This document shows, in pieces, positions 54,868 to 63,813 of a stretch of DNA of 64,000 nucleotides. The stretch's first letter is position 1, and every line of letters begins with the position of its first letter. Source of the stretch: Pseudomonas tohonis (GTDB lineage Bacteria > Pseudomonadota > Gammaproteobacteria > Pseudomonadales > Pseudomonadaceae); contig NZ_AP023189.1 of the NCBI RefSeq assembly GCF_012767755.2, positions 1,302,001 to 1,366,000 of the forward strand, read 5' to 3'. The translations under genes and the position numbers were made by a program. Under the pieces are notes generated by a model. That model saw only the letters and a program-made list of their open reading frames with translations, did not search any database and was not told the origin of the DNA.

Positions 54868-56082
54868 ATGACCAGGGGTGTAGGCGGCAGTACGCCGGAA
54901 CAGGCGCTCGCCGGATTGCGTGACATGACCGCCGGCAGCGGCCCCATCGAGCTGGCCGAATACAGGGCCCGGATCGATCGCGCCCAGGCCTTCATGCAGG
55001 AAGAGGGCATCGCCGCCCTGTACCTCAACGCAGGCAGCAACCTGCGCTATTTCACCGGCGTGCAGTGGCACCCGAGCGAACGCCTGGTGGGCGCGCTGCT
55101 GCCCGCCAGCGGCGAACTTCAATACATCGCCCCGGCGTTCGAGGAAGGCACGGTGCGCGACTTCCAGGTTGTCCCCGGGACGATCCGCACCTGGCAGGAA
55201 CACGAGAATCCCTACCGCCTGCTGCTGGGCATGCTCGCCGGCCTGAAGCTCGCCGCCGGCGCCCGGGTGGCGCTGTGCCCGAGCCTGCCGTTCTTCATGT
55301 TCGACGGCATCCGCCGCGAGGGCAGCGGCTACGACTTCATCGACGGCGCCCGGGTGACCGGCCACTGCCGCCAGCGCAAGTCCGCCGCCGAAATCGCCCT
55401 GATGCAACGGGCCAAGGACATGACACTGGAGGTGCACAAGGCCGCTGCCAGCATCCTGCGCGCCGGCATCAGCACCACCGAGGTCGAGGAGTTCATCCAC
55501 CAGGCGCACCGCCGCGTCGGTGCCACGGGTTCCTACTTCTGCATCGTGCTGTTCGGCCCCGCCAGCGCCTTCCCCCACGGCGTGCGTGAGCCGCAGGTGC
55601 TCAAGGGCGGCGACATGGTGCTGGTCGACACCGGCTGCAAGCTCCACGGCTACATCTCCGACATCACCCGCAGCTACGTCTTCGGCACTCCCAGCGAACG
55701 TCAGCGCACCTTCTGGGACTTCGAAAAGGCCGCGCAACTGCAAGCCTTCGAAGCCGCCCGGCTCGGGGCCTCCTGCGAATCGGTGGACGCCGCCGCCCGC
55801 CGCTCCCTGGAAGCCAACGGCCTGGGCCCGGACTACCAGCTCCCCGGCCTGCCGCACCGCACCGGCCACGGCATCGGCCTGGACATCCACGAAGGCCCCT
55901 ACCTGGTACGCGGCGACGCCACCCCCCTGGAGCCGGGGATGTGCTTCTCCAACGAGCCGATGATCTGCGTACCCGGTGAATTCGGCATCCGCCTGGAAGA
56001 CCACTTCTACATGGCCGAAGACGGCCCGCGCTGGTTCACCCAGCCGAGCCATTCCATCGACGATCCGTTCGGGTTGGCATAG
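54868..56082 (+). CDS. mdpA: M24 metallopeptidase (dipeptidase, MdpA-like)
   Basis: This 404-residue cytoplasmic peptidase has an N-terminal creatinase-like domain and the M24 pita-bread domain. The five metal ligands are visible: Asp in MVLVDTGCK, Asp in ISDITRSY, His in RTGHGIGLD, Glu in FSNEPMI and Glu in IRLEDHFY. In P. aeruginosa the gene at this place (PA4498, mdpA) is needed with dpp for growth on dipeptides and is repressed by PsdR. ATG 54868 follows AGAGG; an in-frame TTG at 54841 is less likely. Confidence 0.9.
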   Translation: MTRGVGGSTPEQALAGLRDMTAGSGPIELAEYRARIDRAQAFMQEEGIAALYLNAGSNLRYFTGVQWHPSERLVGALLPASGELQYIAPAFEEGTVRDFQVVPGTIRTWQEHENPYRLLLGMLAGLKLAAGARVALCPSLPFFMFDGIRREGSGYDFIDGARVTGHCRQRKSAAEIALMQRAKDMTLEVHKAAASILRAGISTTEVEEFIHQAHRRVGATGSYFCIVLFGPASAFPHGVREPQVLKGGDMVLVDTGCKLHGYISDITRSYVFGTPSERQRTFWDFEKAAQLQAFEAARLGASCESVDAAARRSLEANGLGPDYQLPGLPHRTGHGIGLDIHEGPYLVRGDATPLEPGMCFSNEPMICVPGEFGIRLEDHFYMAEDGPRWFTQPSHSIDDPFGLA

Positions 56083-56089
56083 CCGTGGT

Positions 56090-56136
56090 GGTGGGCTGAA
56101 GCCCACCCTACAAAGAGCTTCGCGAGCAGAGCTCGC
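56090..56136. repeat. Two intergenic palindromes between mdpA and the next dppA
   Basis: GGTGGGCT-GA-AGCCCACC (56090-56107), followed by GCGAGC-AGA-GCTCGC (56122-56136), which ends 2 bp from the stop of the convergent gene. The first is the same motif as 62451-62468 with a different 2-nt centre. Confidence 0.6.
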
Positions 56137-56138
56137 TC

Positions 56139-57740
56139 CTACGGGGCGTCCGGCTTCGCCTTCAACCGCGTCGTCGCGAAGTTGTTCGACCCCAGCGGGC
56201 TCATGCGGAAGCCTTCCACCTCGGGGGTGAGGACGTTGAACAGCCTGGGGTGGGCGAGGGGGATCCAGGGGGCTTTTTCGTGGAAGATCGCCAGGGCCTG
56301 GCGGTAGAGCTGGGCGCGTGTGTCCCGGTCGTTTTCCGCGCGGGCCTGGCGGATGAGGTCGTCGAATTTCGCATCGCACCAGCCGGCCTGGTTCTCCCCT
56401 GATTGCGCGGCGGCGCAGGAGAGGTTGGGGGTGAGGAAGTTGTCCGGGTCGCCGTTGTCGCCCACCCAGCCCATGAACACCAGGTCGTGCTCGCCGTTCT
56501 TGGCGCGCTTGATCAGTTCGCCCCATTCGAAGACGCGGATGTCCGCCTGGATGCCGATGGCGGCCAGGTCGGCCTGGAGCATCTGCGCGCCGATGCCGGG
56601 GTTGGGGTTGGTGGGGCCGCCACCGGGGCGGGTCCAGATCGACAGCTTGAGCCCGCTTGCGTGCCCGGCCTCGGCCAGCAGCTGGCGGGCGCGCTCGGGG
56701 TCGTGGGGCCAGGGATCGAGGTCGCTGTTGTAGCCCAGCAGGGTGGCGGGGTAGGGGTTGACCGCGGCGCTGGCCGCGCCTTCGCCGTACTGGGCGCGGA
56801 TGTAGGACTTCCTGTCGAAGGCGAGGTTGATCGCCTGGCGCACGCGCACGTCGTCCAGCGGCGGGTGGCGGGTGTTGAGGGCGACGTAGGCGACCATCAG
56901 CGCATCCTGCTCCACCAGCTTCACGCCGGGCGCGCCGCGCAGGGCGGGCACGTCGGTGGGCTTGGGGTAGAGGGCCACCTGGCAGGCGCCGGCGCGCAGT
57001 TGCTGGATGCGTACGTTCGGGTCGGGGGTGATGGCCAGCAGCAGGCGGTCGCTGGGCGGCTTGCCGTTCCAGTAGTCGGGGTTGGCGAGGAAGCGCACCT
57101 GGGCGTCCTTGGCGTAGCGCTGGAAGACGAAGGGGCCGGTGCCCACCGGCTGGCTGTTGAGCGCGTCGGGCGTGCCGGTGGCCAGCAGCTTGGCGGCGTA
57201 TTCGGCGGAGTAGATGGAGGTGAAGCCCATGGCCAGGTCGGCGAGGAAGGGCGCCTCGGGGTGACGCAGGACGAAGCGCACGCGGTGTTCGTCGAGCTTC
57301 TCGACGCGCTCGATCAACTGGGCGAAGGCCATGGATTCGGCATAGGGGAAGCCCCGTGGCGAGAGTTCATGCCAGGGATGCTTCGGGTCGAGCTGGCGCT
57401 GGAAGCTCCAGAGCACGTCGTCGGCATTGAACTCGCGGCCGGGGGTGAACCAGGGCGTGGTGTGGAACTTCACGCCGCGGCGCAGCTGGAAGTCGTAGGT
57501 GAGGCCATCCGGGCTGATGTCCCAGCGTTCGGCGAGGCCCGGCTGCAGGCGGGTGCTGCCGGGGGCGAACTGCACCAGGCGGTCGAAGATCGTCTCGGCG
57601 GCGGCATCGCCCGTGGTGGCGGCGGTGAACTGGACGATGTCGAAGCCTTCGGGGCTGGCTTCGGTGCAGACCACCAGGGAACTGGCGGCGTTGCAGGCAA
57701 GCGGCAGGAGCAGGGCGAGGGACGACAGGCATCGGCGCAT
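56139..57740 (-). CDS. Dipeptide-binding protein, class 'CTEA', second copy
   Basis: This 533-residue periplasmic binding protein has a signal peptide (LALLLPLACNAASS) and starts its mature part LVVCTEASPEGFDIVQF, very like the protein at 48944-50524. SBP family 5 motifs continue throughout. It corresponds to PA4497. It lies 53 bp after the next binding-protein gene on the same strand, so the two probably share a transcript. No permease genes are beside it; it probably serves the common DppBCDF. Confidence 0.92.
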   Translation of the reverse strand: MRRCLSSLALLLPLACNAASSLVVCTEASPEGFDIVQFTAATTGDAAAETIFDRLVQFAPGSTRLQPGLAERWDISPDGLTYDFQLRRGVKFHTTPWFTPGREFNADDVLWSFQRQLDPKHPWHELSPRGFPYAESMAFAQLIERVEKLDEHRVRFVLRHPEAPFLADLAMGFTSIYSAEYAAKLLATGTPDALNSQPVGTGPFVFQRYAKDAQVRFLANPDYWNGKPPSDRLLLAITPDPNVRIQQLRAGACQVALYPKPTDVPALRGAPGVKLVEQDALMVAYVALNTRHPPLDDVRVRQAINLAFDRKSYIRAQYGEGAASAAVNPYPATLLGYNSDLDPWPHDPERARQLLAEAGHASGLKLSIWTRPGGGPTNPNPGIGAQMLQADLAAIGIQADIRVFEWGELIKRAKNGEHDLVFMGWVGDNGDPDNFLTPNLSCAAAQSGENQAGWCDAKFDDLIRQARAENDRDTRAQLYRQALAIFHEKAPWIPLAHPRLFNVLTPEVEGFRMSPLGSNNFATTRLKAKPDAP

Positions 57741-57763
57741 GGTGCTTCCCTTCGGGGTGGAGG

Positions 57764-57785
57764 GGCGGGGCCGGGCGGCCCCGCC
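57764..57785 (-). terminator. GC hairpin between the two distal dppA genes
   Basis: GGCGGGGCC and GGCCCCGCC pair perfectly around GGGC, 8 bp after the stop of the upstream gene. No T-run is present, so partial termination or mRNA protection is more likely than full termination. Confidence 0.45.
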
Positions 57786-57793
57786 GATACGGC

Positions 57794-59395
57794 TTACTTC
57801 TCGACGCTCACGCCATAGAAGGAGTTGAGGCCGAAGGGGCTGATGCGGAAGTCCTTCACCGTCTTGCTCATGGGCTGGTTGACGGTGGAGTGGGCGATCG
57901 GGGTGATCGGCACTTCACGCTTGAGGATCTGCTGGGCCTCTTTATAGAGGGCGGTGCGCTTGTCCTTGTCGGTGACCGCCTTGCCCTCCTTGATCAGCTT
58001 GTCGTAGCCCTTGTCGCACCAGCGCGAGTAGTTGTTGCCGCCGATGGCATCGCAGCCGTAGAGCACGCCGAGCCAGTTGTCCGGGTCCCCGTTGTCGCCG
58101 GTCCAGCCGATCAGCAGGGCGTCGTGCTCACCGGCCTTGGCGCGCTTGTTGTACTCGCCCCATTCGTAGGAAACGATCTTGGCCTTGATGCCGATCTTGG
58201 CCCAGTCGGCCTGGAGCATCTCGGCCATCAGCTTGGCGTTGGGGTTGTAGGGGCGCTGCACGGGCATGGCCCAGAGAGTGATCTCGGTGCCCTCGGCGAC
58301 GCCGGCGGCCTTGAGTAGGGCCTTGGCCTTCTCGGGGTCGTAGGCGGGGTCCTTGATGCTGTCGTCGTAGGACCATTGGGTCGGCGGCATGCCGTTGGTG
58401 GCGAGCTGGCCGGAGCCCTGGTAGACGGCCTTGATGATGGCCGGCTTGTTCACCGCCATGTCCAGCGCCTGGCGCACTTCGAGCTTGTCGAAGGGTTTGT
58501 GCTCGATGTTGTAGGCGATGTAGCCGACGTTGAAGCCGGCCTGCTGCGGTACGTCGAGCTTGGGGTCCTTGCGCATGGCATCGAGGTCGGCCGGGCGCGG
58601 GTAGGCGGTGATCTGGCATTCGCCGGCCTTGAGCTTCTGGTAACGCACCGAGGCGTCGGAGTTGATGGCGAAGATCAGGTTGTCGATCTTCACGTCCTCG
58701 GGCTTCCAGTAGTCCTTGTTGCCCTTGTAGCGGATCTGCGCGTCCTTCTGGTAACGGCTGAAGACGAACGGGCCGGTGCCGATGGGCTTCTGGTTGAGGT
58801 CGGCGGCCTTGCCGGCCTTGAGCAGCTGGTCGGCGTACTCGGCGGAGTGGATGGAGGCGAAGCTCATGGCCATGTTCTGGATGAAGGCCGCGTCCACGGT
58901 GTTGAGGGTGAAGCGCACGGTGTGCTCGTCGAACTTCTCCAGCTTGGCGATGTTGGCGTCCATGCCCATGTCGGTGAAGTAGGGGAACTCGGTGGGGTAC
59001 GCCTTGCGGAAGGGGTGGTCCTTGTCGAGCATGCGCTGGAAGGTGAAGAGCACGTCGTCGGCGTTGAATTCGCGGGTGGGCTTGAAGTAGTCGGTGCTGT
59101 GGAACTTCACGCCCGGGCGCAGGTGGAAGGTGTAGGTCAGGCCGTCGTCGGATATGTCCCACTTCTCCGCCAGGCCGGGTTCGACCGCTGTGCCGCCGCG
59201 CTCGAACTGGGTGAGGCGGTTGAAGACCGCTTCGGCCCCCGCGTCGAAGTCGGTGCCGGTGGTGTACTGGCCGGGGTCGAAGCCAGCGGGGCTGCCTTCG
59301 GAACAGAAGACCAGGTTGCTGGCGGCGCTGGCGAGCGGTGCGGCGGCGATCAGGCCGGCGGCGAGCAGCGCTTGGATGACGGCGTTTTTACGCAT
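57794..59395 (-). CDS. Dipeptide-binding protein, class 'CSEG', second copy
   Basis: This 533-residue protein has a Sec signal (IQALLAAGLIAAAPLASA) and the mature start SNLVFCSEGSPAGFDPGQ, the same as in the protein at 52259-53860. Large blocks are near-identical, for example in the YTTGTDFDA and GEITPI-like end regions, so they are paralogues. It corresponds to PA4496. ATG 59395 follows GAGG; a longer reading starts without support. No PsdR-like palindrome was seen upstream. Confidence 0.92.
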   Translation of the reverse strand: MRKNAVIQALLAAGLIAAAPLASAASNLVFCSEGSPAGFDPGQYTTGTDFDAGAEAVFNRLTQFERGGTAVEPGLAEKWDISDDGLTYTFHLRPGVKFHSTDYFKPTREFNADDVLFTFQRMLDKDHPFRKAYPTEFPYFTDMGMDANIAKLEKFDEHTVRFTLNTVDAAFIQNMAMSFASIHSAEYADQLLKAGKAADLNQKPIGTGPFVFSRYQKDAQIRYKGNKDYWKPEDVKIDNLIFAINSDASVRYQKLKAGECQITAYPRPADLDAMRKDPKLDVPQQAGFNVGYIAYNIEHKPFDKLEVRQALDMAVNKPAIIKAVYQGSGQLATNGMPPTQWSYDDSIKDPAYDPEKAKALLKAAGVAEGTEITLWAMPVQRPYNPNAKLMAEMLQADWAKIGIKAKIVSYEWGEYNKRAKAGEHDALLIGWTGDNGDPDNWLGVLYGCDAIGGNNYSRWCDKGYDKLIKEGKAVTDKDKRTALYKEAQQILKREVPITPIAHSTVNQPMSKTVKDFRISPFGLNSFYGVSVEK

Positions 59396-59573
59396 TTTGA
59401 CCTCATGTCTTGTTGTGGTTGTCATCGTGAGGGGTCCCTTCGTGAGGGACCTTGCAAGAACCTATGCACGGCACATGCCTGAGGCAAGCCGAGGGCAGGG
59501 GAGAGTGTAGAAGCTGTGACGAAGGTGTAAGGCGGTGTCGCAAATATGCAAATGAGGGGGCGCGGTAATGAAA

Positions 59574-59602
59574 GGGAGCCGCGCCGTTGCAGCGCGGCTC
59601 CC
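59574..59602 (-). terminator. Terminator after the SIMPL-domain gene
   Basis: GGGAGCCGCGC and GCGCGGCTCCC form a perfect 11-bp stem with a 7-nt loop, followed by TTT on the minus strand. Confidence 0.75.
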
Positions 59603-59610
59603 GCCCGGAA

Positions 59611-60324
59611 TCAGGGCATCTGCACCTCGATGACGCCGTCGGCGTTGACGGTCACCCGGCTGGTGCCGGCCTCGACCTCCGGTGCCGGGGCGCTGTCGTA
59701 CATCGACGACTTGGCGGCCATGGCGCGCATCATCACCGGCTGCGGCTGGAAGCCGGCGCTGTTGAGGTTGAGGCTGACCAGCTTGTAGCCGCTGCCGCCG
59801 AGGGCTTCCGTGGCCAGCTGGGCGCGGGCCTTGAAGGCGTCCACGGCCTGCTTGATCAGCGCGTCCTCGTTTTTCTTGCGGGTCGGGTCGGCGATGCTGA
59901 AGTCCATGCCGCCCATCTTCAGGGTGCCCATCAGGTCGGCGCTGAGCTGGGACAGGGTGGCGAAGTCGGGGCTTTCCAGGCGCAGTTCGGCACGCTCGCG
60001 CCAGCCGGTGATCTTCTGGCCCTTGTCGTCGTAGACCGGGTAGCTGTTGCGGCTGCCCAGGCTCACCGATACCCCGTTGGTGCCCCGCGCCTTTTCCACC
60101 GCGGCGTTGATGGTGCGGGTGATTTCGGCGGCGAGCTTCGCCGGGTCGGCGCTCTGGGATTCGCTGTAGAGGGTCACGTGCATCAGGTCGTGGGCCACTT
60201 CCTGGCTGACCTCGGCGCGCAGCGCCACCTGGTTGTAGCGGGCTTCCTCGGCCTGGGCGGAGAGGCTGCCGAAGGTCGCGGCGCACAGGGTGATGGCAGC
60301 GGCGAGGCGGGTGATGGCTTGCAT
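59611..60324 (-). CDS. Periplasmic SIMPL-domain (DUF541) protein
   Basis: This 237-residue protein has a signal peptide (AAAITLCAATFGSLSAQA) and the DUF541/SIMPL pattern. The repeat unit includes VALRAEVSQEVAHDLMHVTLYSE at the start of the mature protein and VTVNADGVIEVQ near the end. Proteins of this family form periplasmic ring-like assemblies with unclear roles, some linked to oxidative stress. ATG 60324 follows AAGGAG. It is divergent from roxS. Confidence 0.85.
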   Translation of the reverse strand: MQAITRLAAAITLCAATFGSLSAQAEEARYNQVALRAEVSQEVAHDLMHVTLYSESQSADPAKLAAEITRTINAAVEKARGTNGVSVSLGSRNSYPVYDDKGQKITGWRERAELRLESPDFATLSQLSADLMGTLKMGGMDFSIADPTRKKNEDALIKQAVDAFKARAQLATEALGGSGYKLVSLNLNSAGFQPQPVMMRAMAAKSSMYDSAPAPEVEAGTSRVTVNADGVIEVQMP

Positions 60325-60561
60325 AACGGCTCCTTGTGAGAGGCAGTGGGGTGCACGGATTGTGCAGCAGTCACGGGGTTAGACGCAGGTCCGCTGCGAT
60401 CGGGGTTAAGACCCGGAACATTTTTTTGCGTTCCGGGCAGGGGCAGTGGAATGGAGCCCCGTCGTCGGCCGACGGAAGGCCTGCGACGATGCGGCGAGTT
60501 GACGCATATCAGCGGAGCGCGTGACGCCTTGGTTATACTCCGCCGACGCCTTGGAGTGCCC

Positions 60562-61818
60562 ATGCTCGAACCCTTGCCCCTCTTGTCCGCCAGCCGGCAG
60601 AACCTGCTGCGCCTGACCTTCATCCGCATCCTCGTGCTGGCCGCCCAGGCCGGTTCGGTGGGGCTCGCCTACAAGGCCCAGCTGCTGCAGCTGCCCTGGC
60701 TGGAGCTGTCGGTCACCCTCGGTGTATCGGTCATCCTGTGCCTGAGCACCGCCCTGCGCCTGCGCGGGCCCTGGCCGGTCACCGAGCTGGAGTACTCGGT
60801 GCAACTGGCTTGCGACCTGGTCATCCACAGCGTGCTGCTCTACTACTCGGGCGGCTCGACCAACCCCTTCGTTTCCTACTACCTGGTGCCGCTGACCATC
60901 GCCGCCGCCACCTTGCCCTGGCTCTACACCCTGGTGCTGGCAGGCATGGCCCTGGCCGCCTACACCCTGCTGCTGGTGTGGTTCCACCCGCTGGAGATGC
61001 CGGTGGCCCAGCGCGAGACCCTGCTGATCTACGGCATGTGGCTGAGCTTCGCCCTGGCTGCCGCGCTGATCACCTTCTTCGCCGCGCGGATGACCGAGGA
61101 GCTGCGTCGGCAGGACCAGCTGCAGTCCGTGCGCCGGGAAGAGGGCATGCGCGACCAGCAGCTGCTGGCCGTGGCCACCCAGGCCGCCGGCGCCGCCCAT
61201 GAGCTGGGCACGCCGCTCGCGACCATGAGCGTGCTGCTCAAGGAGCTGCGCCAGGAATACGGCGACAAGCCGTCCCTGCAGGATGACCTGGCCCTGCTGC
61301 AGGAGCAGGTGCGCCTGTGCAAGGACACCCTGCAGCAACTGGTGCGCGCCGCCGAGGCGGATCGACGCCAGGCGGTGGTGGAGCAATCGGTGGTGGAGTG
61401 GATGGAGGTCACCCTCAACCGCTGGCACCTGATGCGCCCCGAGGCCACCTATCGCTACCAGTGCCTGGGCATCGGCCAGCCGCCCCGGCTCATGCCGCCG
61501 GCCGACCTGACCCAGGCCCTGCTGAACCTGTTGAACAATGCCGCCGACGCCTGCCCGGACAAGCTCGACATCCGCATCAACTGGGATCACCAGTGGATGG
61601 TGCTGAGCATCCGCGACCATGGCGCCGGCGTGCCCCTGGCCATCGCCGAACAGCTCGGCCGGCCCTTCTTCACCACCAAGGGCAAGGGCTTCGGCCTCGG
61701 CCTGTTCCTCAGCCAGGCCAGCGTCACCCGTGCCGGCGGAACCGTGAAGCTGTACAACCATGAAGATGGCGGTACCCTCACCGAGTTGCGCCTGCCCCGT
61801 GGTTACGGCGTTGTCTGA
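60562..61818 (+). CDS. roxS: Redox-sensing histidine kinase RoxS (RegB/PrrB family)
   Basis: This 418-residue membrane kinase has six hydrophobic segments in the first 180 residues. The quinone-site motif GGSTNPFVSYYL lies between them. The H-box is GAAHELGTPLATMSVLL with the phosphorylated His, then LLNLLNNAADAC (N box) and GKGFGLGLFLSQ (G2 box). RoxSR controls terminal oxidases, including the cyanide-insensitive oxidase, in Pseudomonas. Start ATG 60562 follows TTGGAG; a TATACT -10 is at 60534-60539. roxR follows by 23 bp. Confidence 0.93.
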   Translation: MLEPLPLLSASRQNLLRLTFIRILVLAAQAGSVGLAYKAQLLQLPWLELSVTLGVSVILCLSTALRLRGPWPVTELEYSVQLACDLVIHSVLLYYSGGSTNPFVSYYLVPLTIAAATLPWLYTLVLAGMALAAYTLLLVWFHPLEMPVAQRETLLIYGMWLSFALAAALITFFAARMTEELRRQDQLQSVRREEGMRDQQLLAVATQAAGAAHELGTPLATMSVLLKELRQEYGDKPSLQDDLALLQEQVRLCKDTLQQLVRAAEADRRQAVVEQSVVEWMEVTLNRWHLMRPEATYRYQCLGIGQPPRLMPPADLTQALLNLLNNAADACPDKLDIRINWDHQWMVLSIRDHGAGVPLAIAEQLGRPFFTTKGKGFGLGLFLSQASVTRAGGTVKLYNHEDGGTLTELRLPRGYGVV

Positions 61819-61841
61819 GCTTGAATCCGCGAGGAGTCCAA

Positions 61842-62402
61842 ATGAGCGATGAACCCCTGATCGAAGGCGAAGAACAGCCCCACCTGCTGCTGGTGGACGA
61901 CGACGCCACCTTCACCCGTGTCATGGCCCGTGCCATGAGTCGCCGTGGCCTGCGGGTCTCGGTCGCCGGCTCGGCCGAGGAAGGCCTGGTCCTGGCCAGG
62001 GACGACCTGCCCGATTACGCCGTGCTCGACCTGAAGATGGAGGGCGACTCCGGCCTGGTGCTGCTGCCCAAGCTGCTGGAGCTGGACCCGGAGATGCGCG
62101 TGGTGATCCTCACCGGCTATTCGAGCATCGCCACCGCCGTGGAAGCCATCAAGCGCGGCGCCACCAACTACCTGTGCAAGCCGGCCGATGCCGACGACGT
62201 GCTGACCGCGCTGCTGTCCCAGCATGCCGACCTGGACACCCTGGTGCCGGAAAACCCGATGTCGGTGGACCGCCTGCAGTGGGAGCACATCCAGCGTGTG
62301 CTGGCCGAGCACGACGGCAACATCTCCGCCACCGCCCGTGCCCTGGGCATGCACCGCCGCACCTTGCAGCGCAAGCTGCAGAAGCGCCCGGTGCGTCGCT
62401 GA
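61842..62402 (+). CDS. roxR: Response regulator RoxR (RegA/PrrA family)
   Basis: This 186-residue regulator has a receiver domain with DDD acidic pocket (LLLVDDDATF), the phospho-Asp in AVLDLKM, Thr in VILTGY and Lys in CKPADADD. A proline-containing linker leads to the Fis-type HTH (GNISATARALGMHRRTLQRKLQ). ATG 61842 follows GAGGAG. Confidence 0.94.
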   Translation: MSDEPLIEGEEQPHLLLVDDDATFTRVMARAMSRRGLRVSVAGSAEEGLVLARDDLPDYAVLDLKMEGDSGLVLLPKLLELDPEMRVVILTGYSSIATAVEAIKRGATNYLCKPADADDVLTALLSQHADLDTLVPENPMSVDRLQWEHIQRVLAEHDGNISATARALGMHRRTLQRKLQKRPVRR

Positions 62403-62450
62403 CGCCGATGGCGCCGAACAAAACCTCGGCGCCTTGTCGGGTGTGTGTAG

Positions 62451-62468
62451 GGTGGGCTTCAGCCCACC
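62451..62468. repeat. Dispersed palindrome after roxR
   Basis: GGTGGGCT-TC-AGCCCACC, preceded by TGTGTA. Same arms as 56090-56107. Confidence 0.55.
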
Positions 62469-62541
62469 GCTTTTCCTTTGCTCGCTAAATTATCGATGCC
62501 GGAGCCCCGGGCACACCCCTGTGCCGACCCTGGCCCCGCCT

Positions 62542-62629
62542 GGTGGAGGTAAGAAGCGACCTCCACCCTGCGCAGCGATCATGCCCGCATGCTGGCTCGG
62601 CTGGGCTTTGTAGGAGCGAATTCATTCGC
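62542..62629. repeat. Composite two-module repeat, second copy
   Basis: GGTGGAGGT (62542-62550) with ACCTCCACC (62559-62567), then GCGAAT-TC-ATTCGC (62616-62629). Both modules and their order match 9827-9960, with close text around them. The gap 62403-62754 holds these repeats and no supported gene. Confidence 0.65.
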
Positions 62630-62754
62630 GATCGGGCTTTCCCCTGACGCCAAGGGCTGGCTCTTCTCTGCCCTGAAAGCTTCGTGAAAGCCACTTCCCG
62701 CCCCGACTTGGTTATCCTTAGCCGCCTAACTATCCCCGCGCGCCAGGCCCCTCC

Positions 62755-63696
62755 ATGTTCGCCGTCGTCCAGCAAATCATCGGCATCACCGCGCCGGTCT
62801 TTTCCATGCTTTTCCTCGGTGTGCTGCTGCGGCGCCTGCGCTGGATCGACGCTCCCTTCATCGATACCGCCTCCTCGCTGGTCTTTCGCGGCACCATGCC
62901 GACCATGCTGTTCCTCGCCATCGTCCAGGCCGACCTGCGCACCGCGTTGCAGCCGCGGCTGATCGGCTACTTCGTCCTGGCCACGCTGGTGTGCTTCGGC
63001 CTGGCCTGGCTCTGGGCGATCTGGCGGGTGCCGAAGGCGGACCGCGGCGTCTATACCCAGGGCGCCTTCCGTGGCAACAACGGCATCATCGGCCTGGCCC
63101 TGGCCACCAGCATGTACGGCGACTACGGGCTCTCGGTGGGCGGGGTGCTCGGGGGCGTGGTGATCCTCTGCTACAACACCCTGTCCTCGGTGGTGCTGGC
63201 TCTCTACGCGCCCAACGCCAAGACCGACCCCTGGAGCCTGTTCAAGAGCATCCTCGGCAACCCGCTGATCATCGGCGTACTGGCGGCCATCCCGGTGGCC
63301 TACCTGCAACTGCCGTTGCCGGCCTGGGTGGTCACATCCGGCGAGTACTTCGCGCAGATGACCCTGCCCCTGGCGCTGATCTGTATCGGCGGCACCCTGT
63401 CCCTGGCCTCCCTGCGCGCGAGCGGGCCGATGGCGATGAGCGCCAGCCTGATGAAGATGGTCTGGCTGCCCCTGGTGGCCACGGTCGGCGCCTGGGTCTG
63501 CGGCTTCCGCAATGCCGAGCTGGCGATCCTCTTCCTCTATTTCGCCAGCCCCACGGCGGCGGCCAGTTTCGTCATGGCGCGCGCGGTGAACGGCAACCAC
63601 GAGCTGGCGGCGGCGATCATCGTGATCACCACCCTGGCGGCGGTGGTCACCACCAACCTCGGCCTGCTGACGTTGCAGCTGATGGGGCTGATCTAG
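62755..63696 (+). CDS. AEC-family (auxin efflux carrier) transporter
   Basis: This 313-residue protein has about ten hydrophobic segments in two halves, each typical of the AEC family: FLGVLLRRLRWID with a membrane-dipping GTMPTMLFLAI in the first, GNNGIIGLALATSMYG and SPTAAASFVMA in the second. Members export malate, other organic acids or amino-acid-like solutes. The start ATG 62755 has a weak ribosome site; a -10-like TATCCT is at 62712-62717. The substrate is unknown. Confidence 0.88.
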   Translation: MFAVVQQIIGITAPVFSMLFLGVLLRRLRWIDAPFIDTASSLVFRGTMPTMLFLAIVQADLRTALQPRLIGYFVLATLVCFGLAWLWAIWRVPKADRGVYTQGAFRGNNGIIGLALATSMYGDYGLSVGGVLGGVVILCYNTLSSVVLALYAPNAKTDPWSLFKSILGNPLIIGVLAAIPVAYLQLPLPAWVVTSGEYFAQMTLPLALICIGGTLSLASLRASGPMAMSASLMKMVWLPLVATVGAWVCGFRNAELAILFLYFASPTAAASFVMARAVNGNHELAAAIIVITTLAAVVTTNLGLLTLQLMGLI

Positions 63697-63813
63697 CTTT
63701 CCGGGGTGAGATGTTTCAAATTGTGAGGGACTTCCGACTCCTCGACGCCCCGGATTGCGCGCTCCCCCGTGAGGCTCTAGCATCAGCGCCTTTGCGCCAT
63801 TAAAGGATTAAAC

